This document shows positions 37,438-47,226 of a stretch of 64,000 nucleotides of DNA, piece after piece. The translations under genes and the position numbers were made by a program. Positions within the stretch are counted from its first letter, which is position 1, and the number at the start of each line of letters is the position of its first letter. Under the pieces are notes generated by a model. It was not told the origin of the DNA. It searched no databases and saw nothing but the letters and a program-made list of their open reading frames with translations. This stretch comes from Actinobacillus delphinicola (GTDB taxonomy: Bacteria; Pseudomonadota; Gammaproteobacteria; Enterobacterales; Pasteurellaceae), in NCBI RefSeq assembly GCF_900638385.1, contig NZ_LR134510.1, positions 1,736,001 to 1,800,000 of the forward strand, read 5' to 3'.

Positions 37438-37465
37438 ACTTCGTATAATGTATATTATGTTAAAT
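37438..37465 (+). other. dif: dif, XerC/XerD chromosome dimer resolution site
   Basis: XerC arm ACTTCGTATAA, central TGTATA, XerD arm TTATGTTAAAT. The central region and XerD arm are identical to E. coli dif (GGTGCGCATAA-TGTATA-TTATGTTAAAT); the XerC arm matches at 6 of 11 positions and keeps CG and the inner ATAA. It sits in a non-coding gap with matS sites on both sides. This marks the replication terminus, where FtsK activates XerCD. Confidence 0.93.
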
Positions 37466-37635
37466 AAGATAATATGCTAAGTTTTTGATTGCTTTAGTTA
37501 TTTGTTTTTAACTTTCACTTCTGTTACGTTTGTTTATAAAACTTTACACTCTCTTTCTCTTTTATTCGTGAATACTATAAGTGAATTTCATTTTTAATTG
37601 TGTTACATTGCCTTTCTTTTTTTAGCAAACTTATT

Positions 37636-38130
37636 ATGGAATTTTACAAAACTCTGATCGGTATCGGACTGCTCTGTCTTTTTGCTATTTTTATCGTTGC
37701 ACTCTTTTCTAAGAAACGTAAATCATATTTGTTTAATGCGAATCTTTATAAAACCATTCCCATTATGAATCCCAGCGAAAAGATTTTTTTTACGTTATTT
37801 ACTCAAGCTTTCCCGCAATACTATATTTTTCCGCAAATTCCTTTTTCGTGTATCGTGACACCAAAATTTAAAGAAGATGGAAAAAATAAACCTTTGCTTT
37901 GGAAAATTAATCAAAAACGTGTGGATTTTCTGATTTGCGATACGCAACTGAATAATTTATTTATTGTTGAAATTGATGGTCCAACTCATACAAAAACACG
38001 TGGACAAGACAGTCAACGAGATGATTTCTTTGCTGAAAAAAATATCCCAACTTTACGTATTCCAGTTACACAATTAACTAAGTTAACGCGCCAAAATCTT
38101 AAAAGTATGGTTGAGGATATTTTGGATTAG
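37636..38130 (+). CDS. DUF2726 protein with N-terminal membrane anchor
   Basis: 164 residues from the ATG at 37636; a TTG 36 bp upstream is in frame but less likely. One membrane segment (about 6-24) is followed by a cytoplasmic DUF2726 domain: SEKIFFTLFTQAFPQYYIFPQIPFSCIV, KRVDFLICDTQLNNLFIVEIDGPTH and QRDDFFAEKNIPTLRI. The D...E-D pattern resembles a restriction-endonuclease-like fold, as proposed for this family, but activity is unproven. It is the first gene right of dif. Confidence 0.8.
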   Translation: MEFYKTLIGIGLLCLFAIFIVALFSKKRKSYLFNANLYKTIPIMNPSEKIFFTLFTQAFPQYYIFPQIPFSCIVTPKFKEDGKNKPLLWKINQKRVDFLICDTQLNNLFIVEIDGPTHTKTRGQDSQRDDFFAEKNIPTLRIPVTQLTKLTRQNLKSMVEDILD

Positions 38131-38139
38131 AATAAAAAA

Positions 38140-38164
38140 ATGCGTACCCATTTAAAGTACGCAT
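38140..38164. terminator. Bidirectional terminator, DUF2726/cdd
   Basis: ATGCGTAC / GTACGCAT with a 9-nt loop; A-run before and T-run after, between convergent genes. Confidence 0.85.
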
Positions 38165-38173
38165 GTTTTATGA

Positions 38174-39082
38174 TTATACTTCGATATACTCTAGTTCTAC
38201 ATTCCCTAGATAATTCAATAAATTTTTTCCGCTACGGCGATATGATAAAGAAATTGGATGTTCGATCATCACTGCTCGAGTAATATTTTCAATTTCATAA
38301 CCACGCATAATAATAAGATTTAACGCCACTTGTAATGCAGGTAAGCTTGGATTAAATGCCGCATTTTCGGCATAGCTTCCTTTAAATATTTCCTGATTAT
38401 CTAACTGTAATGCTACGCCACAATATGTTTTTGAGTATGGTGCATGACTTTGATTTGCAGCTTCAAGTGCAGCCCAAATGATAGGAGATTTTGTATCATG
38501 ATTTAAACCGTTATCTTCTCTATCCATTAATAAATTCGTGATTTTAAGATCTTTAGGACCAAACGCATTTGGTAAATAATGATATAAATTTTGAATAGGT
38601 TGATTTGGTAAATGAATTTTAAGATGTGATGCTGAATTGAGCTCATTCATAAATTGTCGGCAATGACCGCACGGTGTGTAATTTACAAAAACATCTGTTA
38701 CACTTTTTTCACCTCGCATCCAAGCGTGTGAAATGGAACTTTGTTCTGCATGAATTGTTTGTGCTATCGGATTATCGCAAAACTCTTGGTTGGCACCAAA
38801 ATAAAAATTGCCTGACTCCCCTTTAGCTACCGCTCCAACACTAAAATGCGAAATGGTTGGATTTGCGTAACAAGCGGCAATGGATAATAACGTTAAAGCA
38901 AGATCCTCGCTTGACATTTGATATTTTTTACATAAATGGCTTACGACAAATTCTGGTAAAAAACCGTCAAAATGCTGTTCTCTAAAAATATGCCAAAGAT
39001 CTTGAGCTAATGCAGGATTTTGTAATTCTTTTAATGCATTTTGCAAACGGTCTGAAATATGTTCTTCGTTAGTATGACTCAT
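38174..39082 (-). CDS. cdd: Cytidine deaminase (long form)
   Basis: 302 residues, the dimeric E. coli type with a catalytic and a degenerate C-terminal domain. The zinc site is [13 protein letters not shown] (catalytic Glu) plus [11 protein letters not shown]. It converts cytidine and deoxycytidine to uridines in pyrimidine salvage. It is divergent from folP. Confidence 0.96.
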   Translation of the reverse strand: MSHTNEEHISDRLQNALKELQNPALAQDLWHIFREQHFDGFLPEFVVSHLCKKYQMSSEDLALTLLSIAACYANPTISHFSVGAVAKGESGNFYFGANQEFCDNPIAQTIHAEQSSISHAWMRGEKSVTDVFVNYTPCGHCRQFMNELNSASHLKIHLPNQPIQNLYHYLPNAFGPKDLKITNLLMDREDNGLNHDTKSPIIWAALEAANQSHAPYSKTYCGVALQLDNQEIFKGSYAENAAFNPSLPALQVALNLIIMRGYEIENITRAVMIEHPISLSYRRSGKNLLNYLGNVELEYIEV

Positions 39083-39263
39083 AAATTTACCCTTTTTAAT
39101 TTAATTAAACATTGTTTATATCATATGCTATTTTTTAAATAAAATCTTGATTTAGCGTTATTTTTTTATTTCTTTGTCATGAAATTTATTTGTAAATATT
39201 TTTCTATTTTATAATGCTTTCCGTTATAATGTTCAACATTTGATATAAAAGTAGGTTTTCTTT

Positions 39264-40091
39264 ATGCAACTTCATGCAAGAAATAAAGTCCTCGATCTTA
39301 ATTTTCCGAAAATCATGGGGATTTTAAATATTACCCCTGATTCCTTTTCGGATGCGGGCAAATTTTTAAAATTTGATACTGCCCTTTTTCAGGTCGAAAA
39401 AATGTTACAAGAAGGTGCAAGTATTATTGATATCGGAGGCGAATCAACACGCCCAGGCGCATTAGCGGTAACAGAACAAGAGGAATTACAACGTGTTATT
39501 CCAATTATTGAAGCTATTTCGCAACGTTTTGACTGTTGGATTTCGGTTGATACCTCTAAGGCAATTGTTATGCGTGAAGCTGCAAAAGTCGGCATGGATT
39601 TAATTAATGATGTTCGTGCTTTGCGTGAAAAAGATGCACTTGAAACAGCGGTAAGTCTTAATCTTCCCGTTTGTCTGATGCATATGCAAGGTGAGCCTCG
39701 AACTATGCAAACCGCCCCGTATTATAAAAATGTTGTAGAAGAGGTACTAACTTTTCTTTTAGATAGAACAAAAATCGCGCAACAAGCAGGTGTTAAGCCT
39801 GAACATATTTTATGGGATCTCGGCTTTGGCTTTGGTAAATCACTTTCTCATAATTATCAACTTCTTAAAAATACTCATTTTTTTGCACAATTACCCTACC
39901 CTTTACTCATCGGTATTTCTCGTAAATCTATGATTGGTCAACAACTTAATAAATCTGTTGAAGATCGTTTGGTAGGTAGCGTAACGGCTGCTTTATTAGC
40001 TGCCCAACAAGGTGCAAAAATTTTACGTGTTCATGATGTCGCTGCGACACAGGATGCATTACAAATTTGGCAAGCAATGTTAAACGCTTAA
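39264..40091 (+). CDS. folP: Dihydropteroate synthase
   Basis: 275 residues, a TIM barrel joining pterin pyrophosphate and p-aminobenzoate in folate synthesis. Signatures are IMGILNITPDSFSDAG, DIGGESTRPGA, LINDVRALRE, CLMHMQGEPRTMQ and PLLIGISRKSMIG. It begins the folP-glmM-sixA run, with glmM 23 bp downstream as in E. coli. Confidence 0.97.
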   Translation: MQLHARNKVLDLNFPKIMGILNITPDSFSDAGKFLKFDTALFQVEKMLQEGASIIDIGGESTRPGALAVTEQEELQRVIPIIEAISQRFDCWISVDTSKAIVMREAAKVGMDLINDVRALREKDALETAVSLNLPVCLMHMQGEPRTMQTAPYYKNVVEEVLTFLLDRTKIAQQAGVKPEHILWDLGFGFGKSLSHNYQLLKNTHFFAQLPYPLLIGISRKSMIGQQLNKSVEDRLVGSVTAALLAAQQGAKILRVHDVAATQDALQIWQAMLNA

Positions 40092-40114
40092 AACTTATAA
40101 AATAAGGATTATAA

Positions 40115-41449
40115 ATGAAAGAACGTCAATATTTTGGTACCGATGGTGTCCGTGGTAAAGTCGGTAAAGCGCCGATTACACCAGATTTCGTACTTAAATT
40201 AGGTTGGGCTGCAGGTAAAGTTCTTGCAAATTCGGGGTCTAAAAAAGTCTTAATTGGTAAAGATACGCGTATTTCTGGTTATATGTTGGAATCCGCTCTA
40301 GAAGCTGGTTTAGCTGCTGCAGGTGTTTCAGCTGCATTTACTGGTCCTATGCCAACGCCTGCTATTGCTTATTTAACACACACCTTCCGTGCAGAAGCGG
40401 GTATCGTTATTTCAGCCTCTCACAACCCTTTTGATGATAACGGAATTAAATTCTTTTCCACACAAGGAACAAAATTACCTGACGAAGTGGAATTAGCGAT
40501 CGAAGAAATGCTCGAGCAACCAATGGATTGCGTACCATCAGCAGAACTTGGTAAAGCAAGTCGTATTAACGATGCTGCAGGACGTTACATTGAATTTTGT
40601 AAAAGCACCTTCCCTGCTGATTTAAGCCTAGACGGTTTTAAAATGGTCGTAGATTGTGCAAATGGTGCGACTTATCATATTGCACCGAATGTTATGCGTG
40701 AACTTGGTGCTGAAGTGATCGAAATCGGCACTTCACCAGATGGCGTAAATATTAATGCGCAATGCGGTGCGACAGATATTCGTGCTTTACAACAGAAAGT
40801 ATTAGAAACCAAAGCTGATGTGGGTTTAGCTTATGATGGCGATGGCGATCGTCTTATTATGGTTGACCACTTAGGTAACAAAGTGGATGGTGACCAAATC
40901 CTTTTCATTATTGCTCGTGAGATGTTACGTAGCGGTAAATTAAAAGGAGGCGTTGTCGGCACATTAATGAGTAATATGCGTTTAGAAATCGCACTAAAAG
41001 AATTAGCGATTCCATTTGTTCGTGCAAAAGTTGGTGACCGCTACGTATTAGAAAAAATGCAAGCTCATGACTGGATTTTAGGCGGTGAGAATTCTGGACA
41101 TATTATTATTGCCAATAAAAATACGACTGGTGATGGCATTATTGCTTCTCTTCAAGTATTGCGTGCAATGGCCCAACATAAACTTTCGTTAAATGAATTA
41201 ACCAAAGCCGTTCAACTTTATCCGCAAGTGCTTATCAATGTTCGTTTTGAAGGTGGCGAAAGCCCTCTCGAATCTGAAGCTGTAAAAGCCGTCGCTCAAG
41301 AAGTTGAAACATTGCTCGGGAACACTGGACGTATCCTTTTACGTAAATCAGGTACAGAACCGCTTATCCGTGTTATGGTTGAATGTGAAGATGCGGAAAA
41401 AGCACAAACTTACGCTGAAAAAATTGCAAACGTAATTAAAAAAGCGTAA
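40115..41449 (+). CDS. glmM: GlmM, phosphoglucosamine mutase
   Basis: 444 residues. The phosphoserine loop is [17 protein letters not shown] (Ser near 102), the metal loop YDGDGDRLI, the sugar loop GGENSGH and the phosphate-binding loop [12 protein letters not shown]. It converts glucosamine-6-P to glucosamine-1-P for UDP-GlcNAc, feeding peptidoglycan and LPS synthesis. Confidence 0.98.
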   Translation: MKERQYFGTDGVRGKVGKAPITPDFVLKLGWAAGKVLANSGSKKVLIGKDTRISGYMLESALEAGLAAAGVSAAFTGPMPTPAIAYLTHTFRAEAGIVISASHNPFDDNGIKFFSTQGTKLPDEVELAIEEMLEQPMDCVPSAELGKASRINDAAGRYIEFCKSTFPADLSLDGFKMVVDCANGATYHIAPNVMRELGAEVIEIGTSPDGVNINAQCGATDIRALQQKVLETKADVGLAYDGDGDRLIMVDHLGNKVDGDQILFIIAREMLRSGKLKGGVVGTLMSNMRLEIALKELAIPFVRAKVGDRYVLEKMQAHDWILGGENSGHIIIANKNTTGDGIIASLQVLRAMAQHKLSLNELTKAVQLYPQVLINVRFEGGESPLESEAVKAVAQEVETLLGNTGRILLRKSGTEPLIRVMVECEDAEKAQTYAEKIANVIKKA

Positions 41450-41450
41450 T

Positions 41451-41479
41451 CACGCCCTGCTTTTAGGGTAAATTTATGG
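41451..41479 (+). repeat. CGCCCC unit, single copy between glmM and sixA
   Basis: CACGCCCTGCTTTTAGGG followed by TAAATTTATGG. It is the left arm plus AT tail of the repeat with no second arm, so it cannot form the terminator hairpin. It overlaps the leader of sixA. Confidence 0.65.
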
Positions 41480-41494
41480 AGTTTAAGGTGTAGA

Positions 41495-41959
41495 ATGAAT
41501 ATTTTTATTATGCGTCATGGGCAAGCTGAAATTTTTGCTAACAGCGACGAAGAACGTGCCTTAGCAGATATCGGTAAGGTTCAAGTAACTGATCAAGGAA
41601 AATGGTTGCTTATCAATGCAATTAAATTTGATAAAGTGCTAGTTAGCCCATATCAACGTACACTAGATACCTTTACAGTAATAAATTCAGTTTATCAAGG
41701 GATCTTATCTAATAAAATGGAAGTTGATAAAAATCTCACTCCATTAGGCGATAGTACACAGGTTGTTGATTATTTAAATGTACTGAAAGATGAGGGTTTG
41801 CATAATATTTTGATTATTTCCCATATTCCTCTTGTCGGTGAATTAGTAACAAATTTAACACAAAATAGCGGATATCAAAGCTTTGAGCCAGCAACGCTGG
41901 TCGGCATAAATTGGAATGGAAAAACAGGAAGTTTATTTACTAAACATTGTTGCCCGTAA
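41495..41959 (+). CDS. sixA: SixA, phosphohistidine phosphatase
   Basis: 154 residues, histidine phosphatase superfamily; the RHG motif MRHGQAE holds the catalytic His8, with KVLVSPYQRTLDT and IISHIPLVGEL carrying the other active-site Arg and His. SixA dephosphorylates phosphohistidine on signalling or PTS proteins such as NPr. It lies 45 bp after glmM, with AAGGTG as ribosome site. Confidence 0.9.
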   Translation: MNIFIMRHGQAEIFANSDEERALADIGKVQVTDQGKWLLINAIKFDKVLVSPYQRTLDTFTVINSVYQGILSNKMEVDKNLTPLGDSTQVVDYLNVLKDEGLHNILIISHIPLVGELVTNLTQNSGYQSFEPATLVGINWNGKTGSLFTKHCCP

Positions 41960-41966
41960 TGCAAAT

Positions 41967-41994
41967 AAAAAACCGCATAAATTGCGGTTTTTTT
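41967..41994. terminator. Bidirectional terminator after sixA
   Basis: AACCGCA / TGCGGTT with flanking A and T runs. It also follows the minus-strand small frame ending at 41996. Confidence 0.82.
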
Positions 41995-41995
41995 A

Positions 41996-42142
41996 TTAGT
42001 CGTCACTTTCTAAAATAAAATGAACTGTTCTTCTGTAGCCGATCATTCTGCGTGTATCACGAACATGTTTTATTCGAAGAAGCCGACGATGAATACGATG
42101 TAATACTTTTGTTTTTAGGTTGGTTTGTCTTCTTCTTTTCAT
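41996..42142 (-). CDS. Possible 48-residue very basic protein
   Basis: MKRRRQTNLKTKVLHRIHRR opens a 48-codon frame ending FILESDD. AGAGGA lies 6-7 nt before the ATG at 42142. About 15 of the first 38 residues are Arg or Lys, with several His, and there are no hydrophobic stretches; the last residues are acidic. It begins 17 bp after the mltF stop on the same strand and ends right at a terminator, so it would be the last cistron of that transcript. I do not recognise it. A nucleic-acid-binding or ribosome-associated role is only a guess from composition. Confidence 0.42.
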   Translation of the reverse strand: MKRRRQTNLKTKVLHRIHRRLLRIKHVRDTRRMIGYRRTVHFILESDD

Positions 42143-42159
42143 AATCAGTCCTCTAATTA

Positions 42160-43653
42160 TCACATGCCTGACTTGCTGGCTGCTTCTTCTGCTGGTTGAG
42201 ATTCTGGCGGAGGCGGTGGTGATACTTGCTCTTCTTCATGTAGCAAATTCCCTTCTCCGTCCTCACTTGCTTTAACACGGTAATAGTTATTTAAAATATG
42301 AAGATAACGTCTAATATTTTCTACATACTGGAATGCTTGGATACCGCTGGCATGTCCATATTTTAATTTACTATAATACTCTCTTCTACCTAATAAAGGT
42401 AGGTTATTTTTAACGTCCAACCAATTATAGGGGTTTCCGCCCAAATCTTTCGTCAATTGTAGTGCATCAAACAAATGCCCTAACCCCATATTGTAAGCAA
42501 CCAGGGCATACCAAATACGTTGATCTTCTTTTATTTCAGCCGGCATTTTTTGTACCAGAAAATTGAGATAGTCTGCACCGCCTCGAATACTCTGTTTTGC
42601 ATCAAGTCGATCGGGAACATTCATTGCTTCTGCGGTATTTTTTGTCAACATCATAATACCACGCACACCAGTTGGTGATGTGGCTAATGGATTCCAATGC
42701 GATTCCTGATAAGCAACCGCGGCAAGTAATCGCCAATCTAAATTACCACGATATTCTTCAAAAAATGGTTTATATTTTGGCAAAATATTCTTGATTGCAT
42801 CAACATATGTTCGGCTATCAATGTAATTAAATTCTTTTAAATGACTAACGTATTTTTCTTCTAAATTAGCAATGGTGCCATCTTCCATTGCTTTATTCAT
42901 GAAGTCTAATAATTTTGCTTGGAGATCAAATTTATCACTTTTCGCTAAATACCAATGCACGGTTGTTTCGTCTGCGACATCAAATGCAATGGCAATATCA
43001 GGGCGAATAGACTGTTTAGTAGCAACAAGAATAGAATTTGCAATAGTATAAGGAATTTTACGGCTTGCTACATTTATCAATAATTCTTCTTCTGTCTTAT
43101 CTTCTATTTGCCAAGTTAAATTGGGATATTGATCTTTTAGTTCTAAGAGTAATCCATTTAATCCAGAACCTTTAGATACCACTAAGGTACCCTTTAAATC
43201 ATTTAAATTTTTGGGACGTAACGTCCCTTTATGATAAACCAACTGCCAAGAGGCAGAATAATATGCAGGACCTAGCTGATATAATGCAGTTTTGTTCGGA
43301 TCAAATAACAAATTTGATGCAGCAATATCAATATCGTGTTCAGATAATGCATGAAATAACGCTTCTCTTGTTGGATATTCAGTAATATTTATTTTTACCC
43401 CTAAATATTTTGCAAACGCATGACTTAAATCATATTCAAGTCCAGTTGCACCTTTAGAGGTAATAAAATAGGATACGGGATTGGCAACCACTCCTACTCT
43501 TAATAAGTCATCTTTTTTTACTCTATTATAACTACTTGGTAAAGCATCAGATGTTTTCGTAGGACGTGTATCGCCTTCATAAAAGACCATATCCATTGCC
43601 CATAGTAATAATGCTGTCATAAAGACAATAAGGTAGATGATACCTTTTTTCAA
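42160..43653 (-). CDS. mltF: MltF, membrane-bound lytic transglycosylase F
   Basis: 497 residues. An N-terminal hydrophobic segment (about 4-22) exports it. Residues 50-275 form a solute-binding (SBP_bac_3-like) regulatory domain (LRVGVVANPVSYFI), and the C-terminal SLT domain has the catalytic Glu in AAVAYQESHWNPLATSPTGVRGIMMLT. It cleaves the MurNAc-GlcNAc bond with 1,6-anhydro formation. The tail is Pro/Glu-rich. It lies 19 bp downstream of perM on the same strand. Confidence 0.94.
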   Translation of the reverse strand: MKKGIIYLIVFMTALLLWAMDMVFYEGDTRPTKTSDALPSSYNRVKKDDLLRVGVVANPVSYFITSKGATGLEYDLSHAFAKYLGVKINITEYPTREALFHALSEHDIDIAASNLLFDPNKTALYQLGPAYYSASWQLVYHKGTLRPKNLNDLKGTLVVSKGSGLNGLLLELKDQYPNLTWQIEDKTEEELLINVASRKIPYTIANSILVATKQSIRPDIAIAFDVADETTVHWYLAKSDKFDLQAKLLDFMNKAMEDGTIANLEEKYVSHLKEFNYIDSRTYVDAIKNILPKYKPFFEEYRGNLDWRLLAAVAYQESHWNPLATSPTGVRGIMMLTKNTAEAMNVPDRLDAKQSIRGGADYLNFLVQKMPAEIKEDQRIWYALVAYNMGLGHLFDALQLTKDLGGNPYNWLDVKNNLPLLGRREYYSKLKYGHASGIQAFQYVENIRRYLHILNNYYRVKASEDGEGNLLHEEEQVSPPPPPESQPAEEAASKSGM

Positions 43654-43672
43654 TACAGATACTCCTCTAGAA

Positions 43673-44743
43673 TTACAAGTTCTGTACTTCAGATTCAGTC
43701 GATGGCCAAGATGTTACAATGGCTTTAATCAGCGTAGCTAATGGGATCGCAAAAAAGACGCCCCAAAAACCCCATAATCCACCGAAAATAAGTACAGATA
43801 CTATGATTGTTAATGGATGGAGATTAACCGCTTCAGAAAATAAAAATGGTACAACGACATTACCATCTAATAATTGCGTAATAACATAAGCAATCATCAA
43901 ATAACAAAATGTTGATGTGGTCCCAAATTGGAAAATAGCCACTAATGCAACAGGAATTGTCACAAGTACGGCACCAATATATGGAACAAGAACAGAAATA
44001 CCCACAGCAACAGAAAGTAAAACGGCATAATTTAGGTGGAAGTATAAGAAAATAGCGTAAGTTACAATACTCACAATTAATATTTCTAAAAGTTTTCCAC
44101 GTACATAGTTTGCCATTTGTAATTGCATTTCTGTCCAAACTTTACGAACTAATGCACGATTACGTGGCAAATATTGAACAACATAATCAATCAAATCTTT
44201 CTTATCTTTTAATAAGAAAAAGACCATAAATGGAACTAAAAATGCGTAAATGCCTAGCGTCACAAGATTCACTAATGAAGAAACAGAAAAAGTCAGTGCG
44301 GTTTCTGCAAATCCCATTATTTTACTTTTAATTCCAGAAAAAATACTATCAACCATTTGATAATCAACAAATTCTGGATAATGTTTTGGTAAATCTAACA
44401 ACCAGATATTTGCTTTATTAAACATTGTAGGTAAATCAGTCACCAACTTCACAAGCTGGCTCCATAAAATCGGGAATAATCCAAATAAAATAACAAAAAC
44501 AACCCCGAGCATCGTACAAAGGACAATGATCACACTCAATAAACGTGGCAAGCGAAATTTATTCTGTAATAAAGAAATTGGATACTCAAGTAAATACGCA
44601 AAAATAATTGCAATAAATAATGGTGCCAACAAGTTGCTAAAAAAATAAACAATTAAAATCGCAAAAATGAGAATTGCTAAAAATGCTGTTGCTTGCGGAT
44701 CGCTAAATCGCCGAATATACCAATTTTTTAATAATGTAAACAT
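43673..44743 (-). CDS. perM: PerM-like AI-2E family transporter
   Basis: 356 residues with about eight membrane helices, typical of UPF0118/AI-2E family exporters: [15 protein letters not shown] and [24 protein letters not shown], then [22 protein letters not shown] and [51 protein letters not shown]. The substrate is unknown; the family name does not prove AI-2 transport. A matS site lies about 90 bp upstream, at the folC end. Confidence 0.87.
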   Translation of the reverse strand: MFTLLKNWYIRRFSDPQATAFLAILIFAILIVYFFSNLLAPLFIAIIFAYLLEYPISLLQNKFRLPRLLSVIIVLCTMLGVVFVILFGLFPILWSQLVKLVTDLPTMFNKANIWLLDLPKHYPEFVDYQMVDSIFSGIKSKIMGFAETALTFSVSSLVNLVTLGIYAFLVPFMVFFLLKDKKDLIDYVVQYLPRNRALVRKVWTEMQLQMANYVRGKLLEILIVSIVTYAIFLYFHLNYAVLLSVAVGISVLVPYIGAVLVTIPVALVAIFQFGTTSTFCYLMIAYVITQLLDGNVVVPFLFSEAVNLHPLTIIVSVLIFGGLWGFWGVFFAIPLATLIKAIVTSWPSTESEVQNL

Positions 44744-44838
44744 CAGTTTTCCCTTTAAAACAACGATTAGTGAGGATTATAAGGAATTTTCTTAAACAAT
44801 GCCATGAAGAAAACTCCCTAATTTAGTTATAAACTATT

Positions 44839-44851
44839 GTGACGGCGTCAC
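44839..44851. other. matS site 5
   Basis: GTGACGGCGTCAC, exact consensus, directly after the folC stop, 7.4 kb right of dif. Confidence 0.85.
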
Positions 44852-46192
44852 TTATTCTTCAATAAGAAGATAAAACTCTGCGACGGTATGAAAAGAACCA
44901 AAGATAATCAGTGTATCTTCCCTCTTTAACTCTGATAAAATTTGGCTTAATCCTTGATCCAAAACATCAAAACTTTTTATTGGTGAATCTACGCCCAATA
45001 TTTTTAGCTTTTCTGCGATCACATTACCAGACTGTCCACGTTCACCATTTAATGTTAAACAATTCCAACCATCCATAACTGGAATTAATGGCGTTAAAAT
45101 ACCCGCTAAATCTTTATCACGCAATACCCCACAAAGTGCATAAAATTTCCCCGAAAAATCGGGCGTGATCATTTTTTTACGTAATTGCGTAATACGTTCT
45201 GATAAGTATCTTGCCGCATGCGGATTATGCCCAACATCTAAAATAAGGTTTGGCATCATCGTTTCATTTAGCTGATATTTTTGTGCAATTTTTTGGCGTA
45301 ACTCTGCAGAAACTGTTTGAAAACGTCCTGTTAATTCAACGGTTTCTAGCACCTCTTTTAAAATTTCATCGCCAATGGAGAACGGTAAAGATTGCAATGT
45401 TGCAATGACCGTGGCCGCATTAGCTAGTGGAATCGTCGGTTTAGGAAGATGCTTGTATTGTTTATTTTTACTATGCCATTCCCAAGTATCGCCTGTTTCT
45501 GAAAAAGACCAATCACGATTGCGACAGAACAATTTACAATTTAATTCATTCGCATAATTTAATAGTGTCATTGGTGCATCTGGCTCACCAACAATAGCGG
45601 GTTTATTTGCACGGAAAATACCTGCCTTTTCGAACGCAATTTCTTCACGTGTATTGCCTAAAAAAGCAGTGTGATCAATATCGATACTCGTAACAACAGC
45701 AACATCACTATCAATAATATTCGTTGCATCTAAACGACCGCCAAGCCCAACCTCTAGAATGACCACATCTAATTTTGCTTTTTTAAAAAGGTTAAAGGCT
45801 GATAACGTTCCAAATTCAAAATAGGTTAAGGAATTCGGTTTATTTTTCTCGATAAAATTAAATGACTTGCAATGCTCTTCATCAGGCAAGCATTGATGAT
45901 TGATTCGTACTCTTTCACGATAATGCAATAAATGGGGAGATGAATATACGCCTACTTTATAACCTGCCCGTAAAAGTAACATTTCAAGTAAACGACAAGT
46001 TGTCCCTTTACCATTCGTACCACCGACTGTGATTACAAAAGGTGCAATATTTGTAAGATTTAACGCACGTGCAGCTTCCGCCACTCGCTCTAATCCAAGA
46101 TCAATTACTTTTTCATGAGCCTGCTCTAAATAAGAAAGCCACTGGCTAAGTGGCGTTTCTTCATTAAGTATCATTGGATGATGATTTTGCAT
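44852..46192 (-). CDS. folC: FolC, dihydrofolate/folylpolyglutamate synthase
   Basis: 446 residues, Mur ligase fold. ITVGGTNGKGTTCRLLE is the ATP loop, with SSPHLLHYRERVRIN, VGLGGRLDATN, DHTAFLGNTREEIAFEKAGI and LDVGHNPHAA. It adds Glu to dihydropteroate and to reduced folates. It starts 9 bp after accD, an order conserved in related bacteria. An unpaired CGCCCC unit lies within (45138-45167). Confidence 0.97.
   Translation of the reverse strand: MQNHHPMILNEETPLSQWLSYLEQAHEKVIDLGLERVAEAARALNLTNIAPFVITVGGTNGKGTTCRLLEMLLLRAGYKVGVYSSPHLLHYRERVRINHQCLPDEEHCKSFNFIEKNKPNSLTYFEFGTLSAFNLFKKAKLDVVILEVGLGGRLDATNIIDSDVAVVTSIDIDHTAFLGNTREEIAFEKAGIFRANKPAIVGEPDAPMTLLNYANELNCKLFCRNRDWSFSETGDTWEWHSKNKQYKHLPKPTIPLANAATVIATLQSLPFSIGDEILKEVLETVELTGRFQTVSAELRQKIAQKYQLNETMMPNLILDVGHNPHAARYLSERITQLRKKMITPDFSGKFYALCGVLRDKDLAGILTPLIPVMDGWNCLTLNGERGQSGNVIAEKLKILGVDSPIKSFDVLDQGLSQILSELKREDTLIIFGSFHTVAEFYLLIEE
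45138..45167 (-). repeat. CGCCCC unit, single copy in folC
   Basis: Minus strand: CACGCCCGATTTTTCGGGG then AAATTTTATGC; C15-G16, the AAATTT tract and ATG fall at consensus spacing, within one base. It can also form a small local hairpin. Confidence 0.65.
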
Positions 46193-46201
46193 GGTTGTAC
46201 C

Positions 46202-47131
46202 CTACATTTCCTCAGTATCTGTATCACAACCTGTTTCACATTCTGATAAAATTTGAGGTTGTTCTACTGGCATAAGAGGATTCGGTCTATGCATTAGTTT
46301 TGCTAATAGATCTGCAATGCTATCTCGCATATCGGCACGTTTGACAATCATATCTATTGCACCCTTATCTAATAAAAATTCTGCACGTTGAAAGCCTTCT
46401 GGCAATTTTTCACGAACTGTTTGTTCAATAACACGAGCACCAGCAAAACCAATTAAAGCCTTTGGTTCTGCGATAATAATATCGCCTAACATCGCATAAC
46501 TTGCTGAAACACCACCAAATGTCGGATTAGTCAAAACAGAGATAAATGGTAAACCCGCCTCTTTTAATTTAGCAAGTACTGCACTCGTTTTCGCCATTTG
46601 CATAAGCGAGATAAGTGCCTCTTGCATACGCGCACCGCCACTTGCGGAGAAAGAAATTAATGGACAACCTAGTGTCATGGCCTCGTTTGCTGCAAGTACA
46701 AATTTAGCACCTACAACAGATCCCATTGAGCCACCCATAAAATTAAAGTTTGCGGCACATACGACAACAGGCATACCAAATAATGTACCTTTCATCACGA
46801 TCAATGCATCTTTTTCACCTGTAGTTTTTTGAGCCTGAGCAATACGCTCTTTATAGCGTTTTAAGTCTTTAAATTTAAGCACGTCTTTAGGTTCAAGATC
46901 TGCACCAATTTCTTGCGTACTATCTTTATCTAAAAATGCTAATAGTCGGGAGCGCGCATCAATTGCCATATGATGTCCGCATTTCGGGCAGACTTCTAAA
47001 TGTCGGGTTAATTCATCACGATACAGAACTTGATCACATCCCGTACATTTTGTCCAAATCCCCTCTGGAATATTTGCTTTTTTACCACTCGAGGAGGTTT
47101 GTTTACTAAAAATTCTGTCAATCCAGCTCAT
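46202..47131 (-). CDS. accD: AccD, acetyl-CoA carboxylase carboxyltransferase beta
   Basis: 309 residues. The N-terminal zinc ribbon is [29 protein letters not shown] (two CxxC pairs). The crotonase-fold carboxyltransferase core includes [22 protein letters not shown] and [18 protein letters not shown]. It works with AccA to transfer carboxyl from biotin to acetyl-CoA, the first step of fatty acid synthesis. The C-terminal tail is acidic. Confidence 0.98.
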   Translation of the reverse strand: MSWIDRIFSKQTSSSGKKANIPEGIWTKCTGCDQVLYRDELTRHLEVCPKCGHHMAIDARSRLLAFLDKDSTQEIGADLEPKDVLKFKDLKRYKERIAQAQKTTGEKDALIVMKGTLFGMPVVVCAANFNFMGGSMGSVVGAKFVLAANEAMTLGCPLISFSASGGARMQEALISLMQMAKTSAVLAKLKEAGLPFISVLTNPTFGGVSASYAMLGDIIIAEPKALIGFAGARVIEQTVREKLPEGFQRAEFLLDKGAIDMIVKRADMRDSIADLLAKLMHRPNPLMPVEQPQILSECETGCDTDTEEM

Positions 47132-47226
47132 TATGCTTCCTTTATTATGATAATGCGTTGAAAAAATGAAAAAATATTGCGTTATTAAAACACAAAAAGA
47201 TAAATTAAGCGAATTTATATCACCAA

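Larger units (their letters stand above)
36838..37635. other. Terminus gap holding matS and dif
   Basis: About 800 very AT-rich bases, the longest non-coding stretch here. It contains matS site 4 (36988-37000), the dif site (37438-37465) and presumably the promoters of putP and the DUF2726 gene. I see no convincing gene; the short plus-strand frame at 36922-37122 has low-complexity content and no ribosome site. Confidence 0.75.

Noticed and set aside
37435-37458. A P1-type lox site from an integrated phage or plasmid
   Set aside because: Only one arm and most of the spacer match; the other arm is a canonical XerD site, and there is no phage or cre-like gene nearby.
43757-43780. GACGCCCC in perM and ACGCCCC near 6567 as further single units
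   Set aside because: The core is present but the TTTTCG block or the AT tail does not line up, so chance is likely.
44293-44305. CAGTGCGGT, close to the Hin uptake core
   Set aside because: One mismatch to AAGTGCGGT, a single occurrence inside perM; far below the density expected if it were this species' uptake signal.
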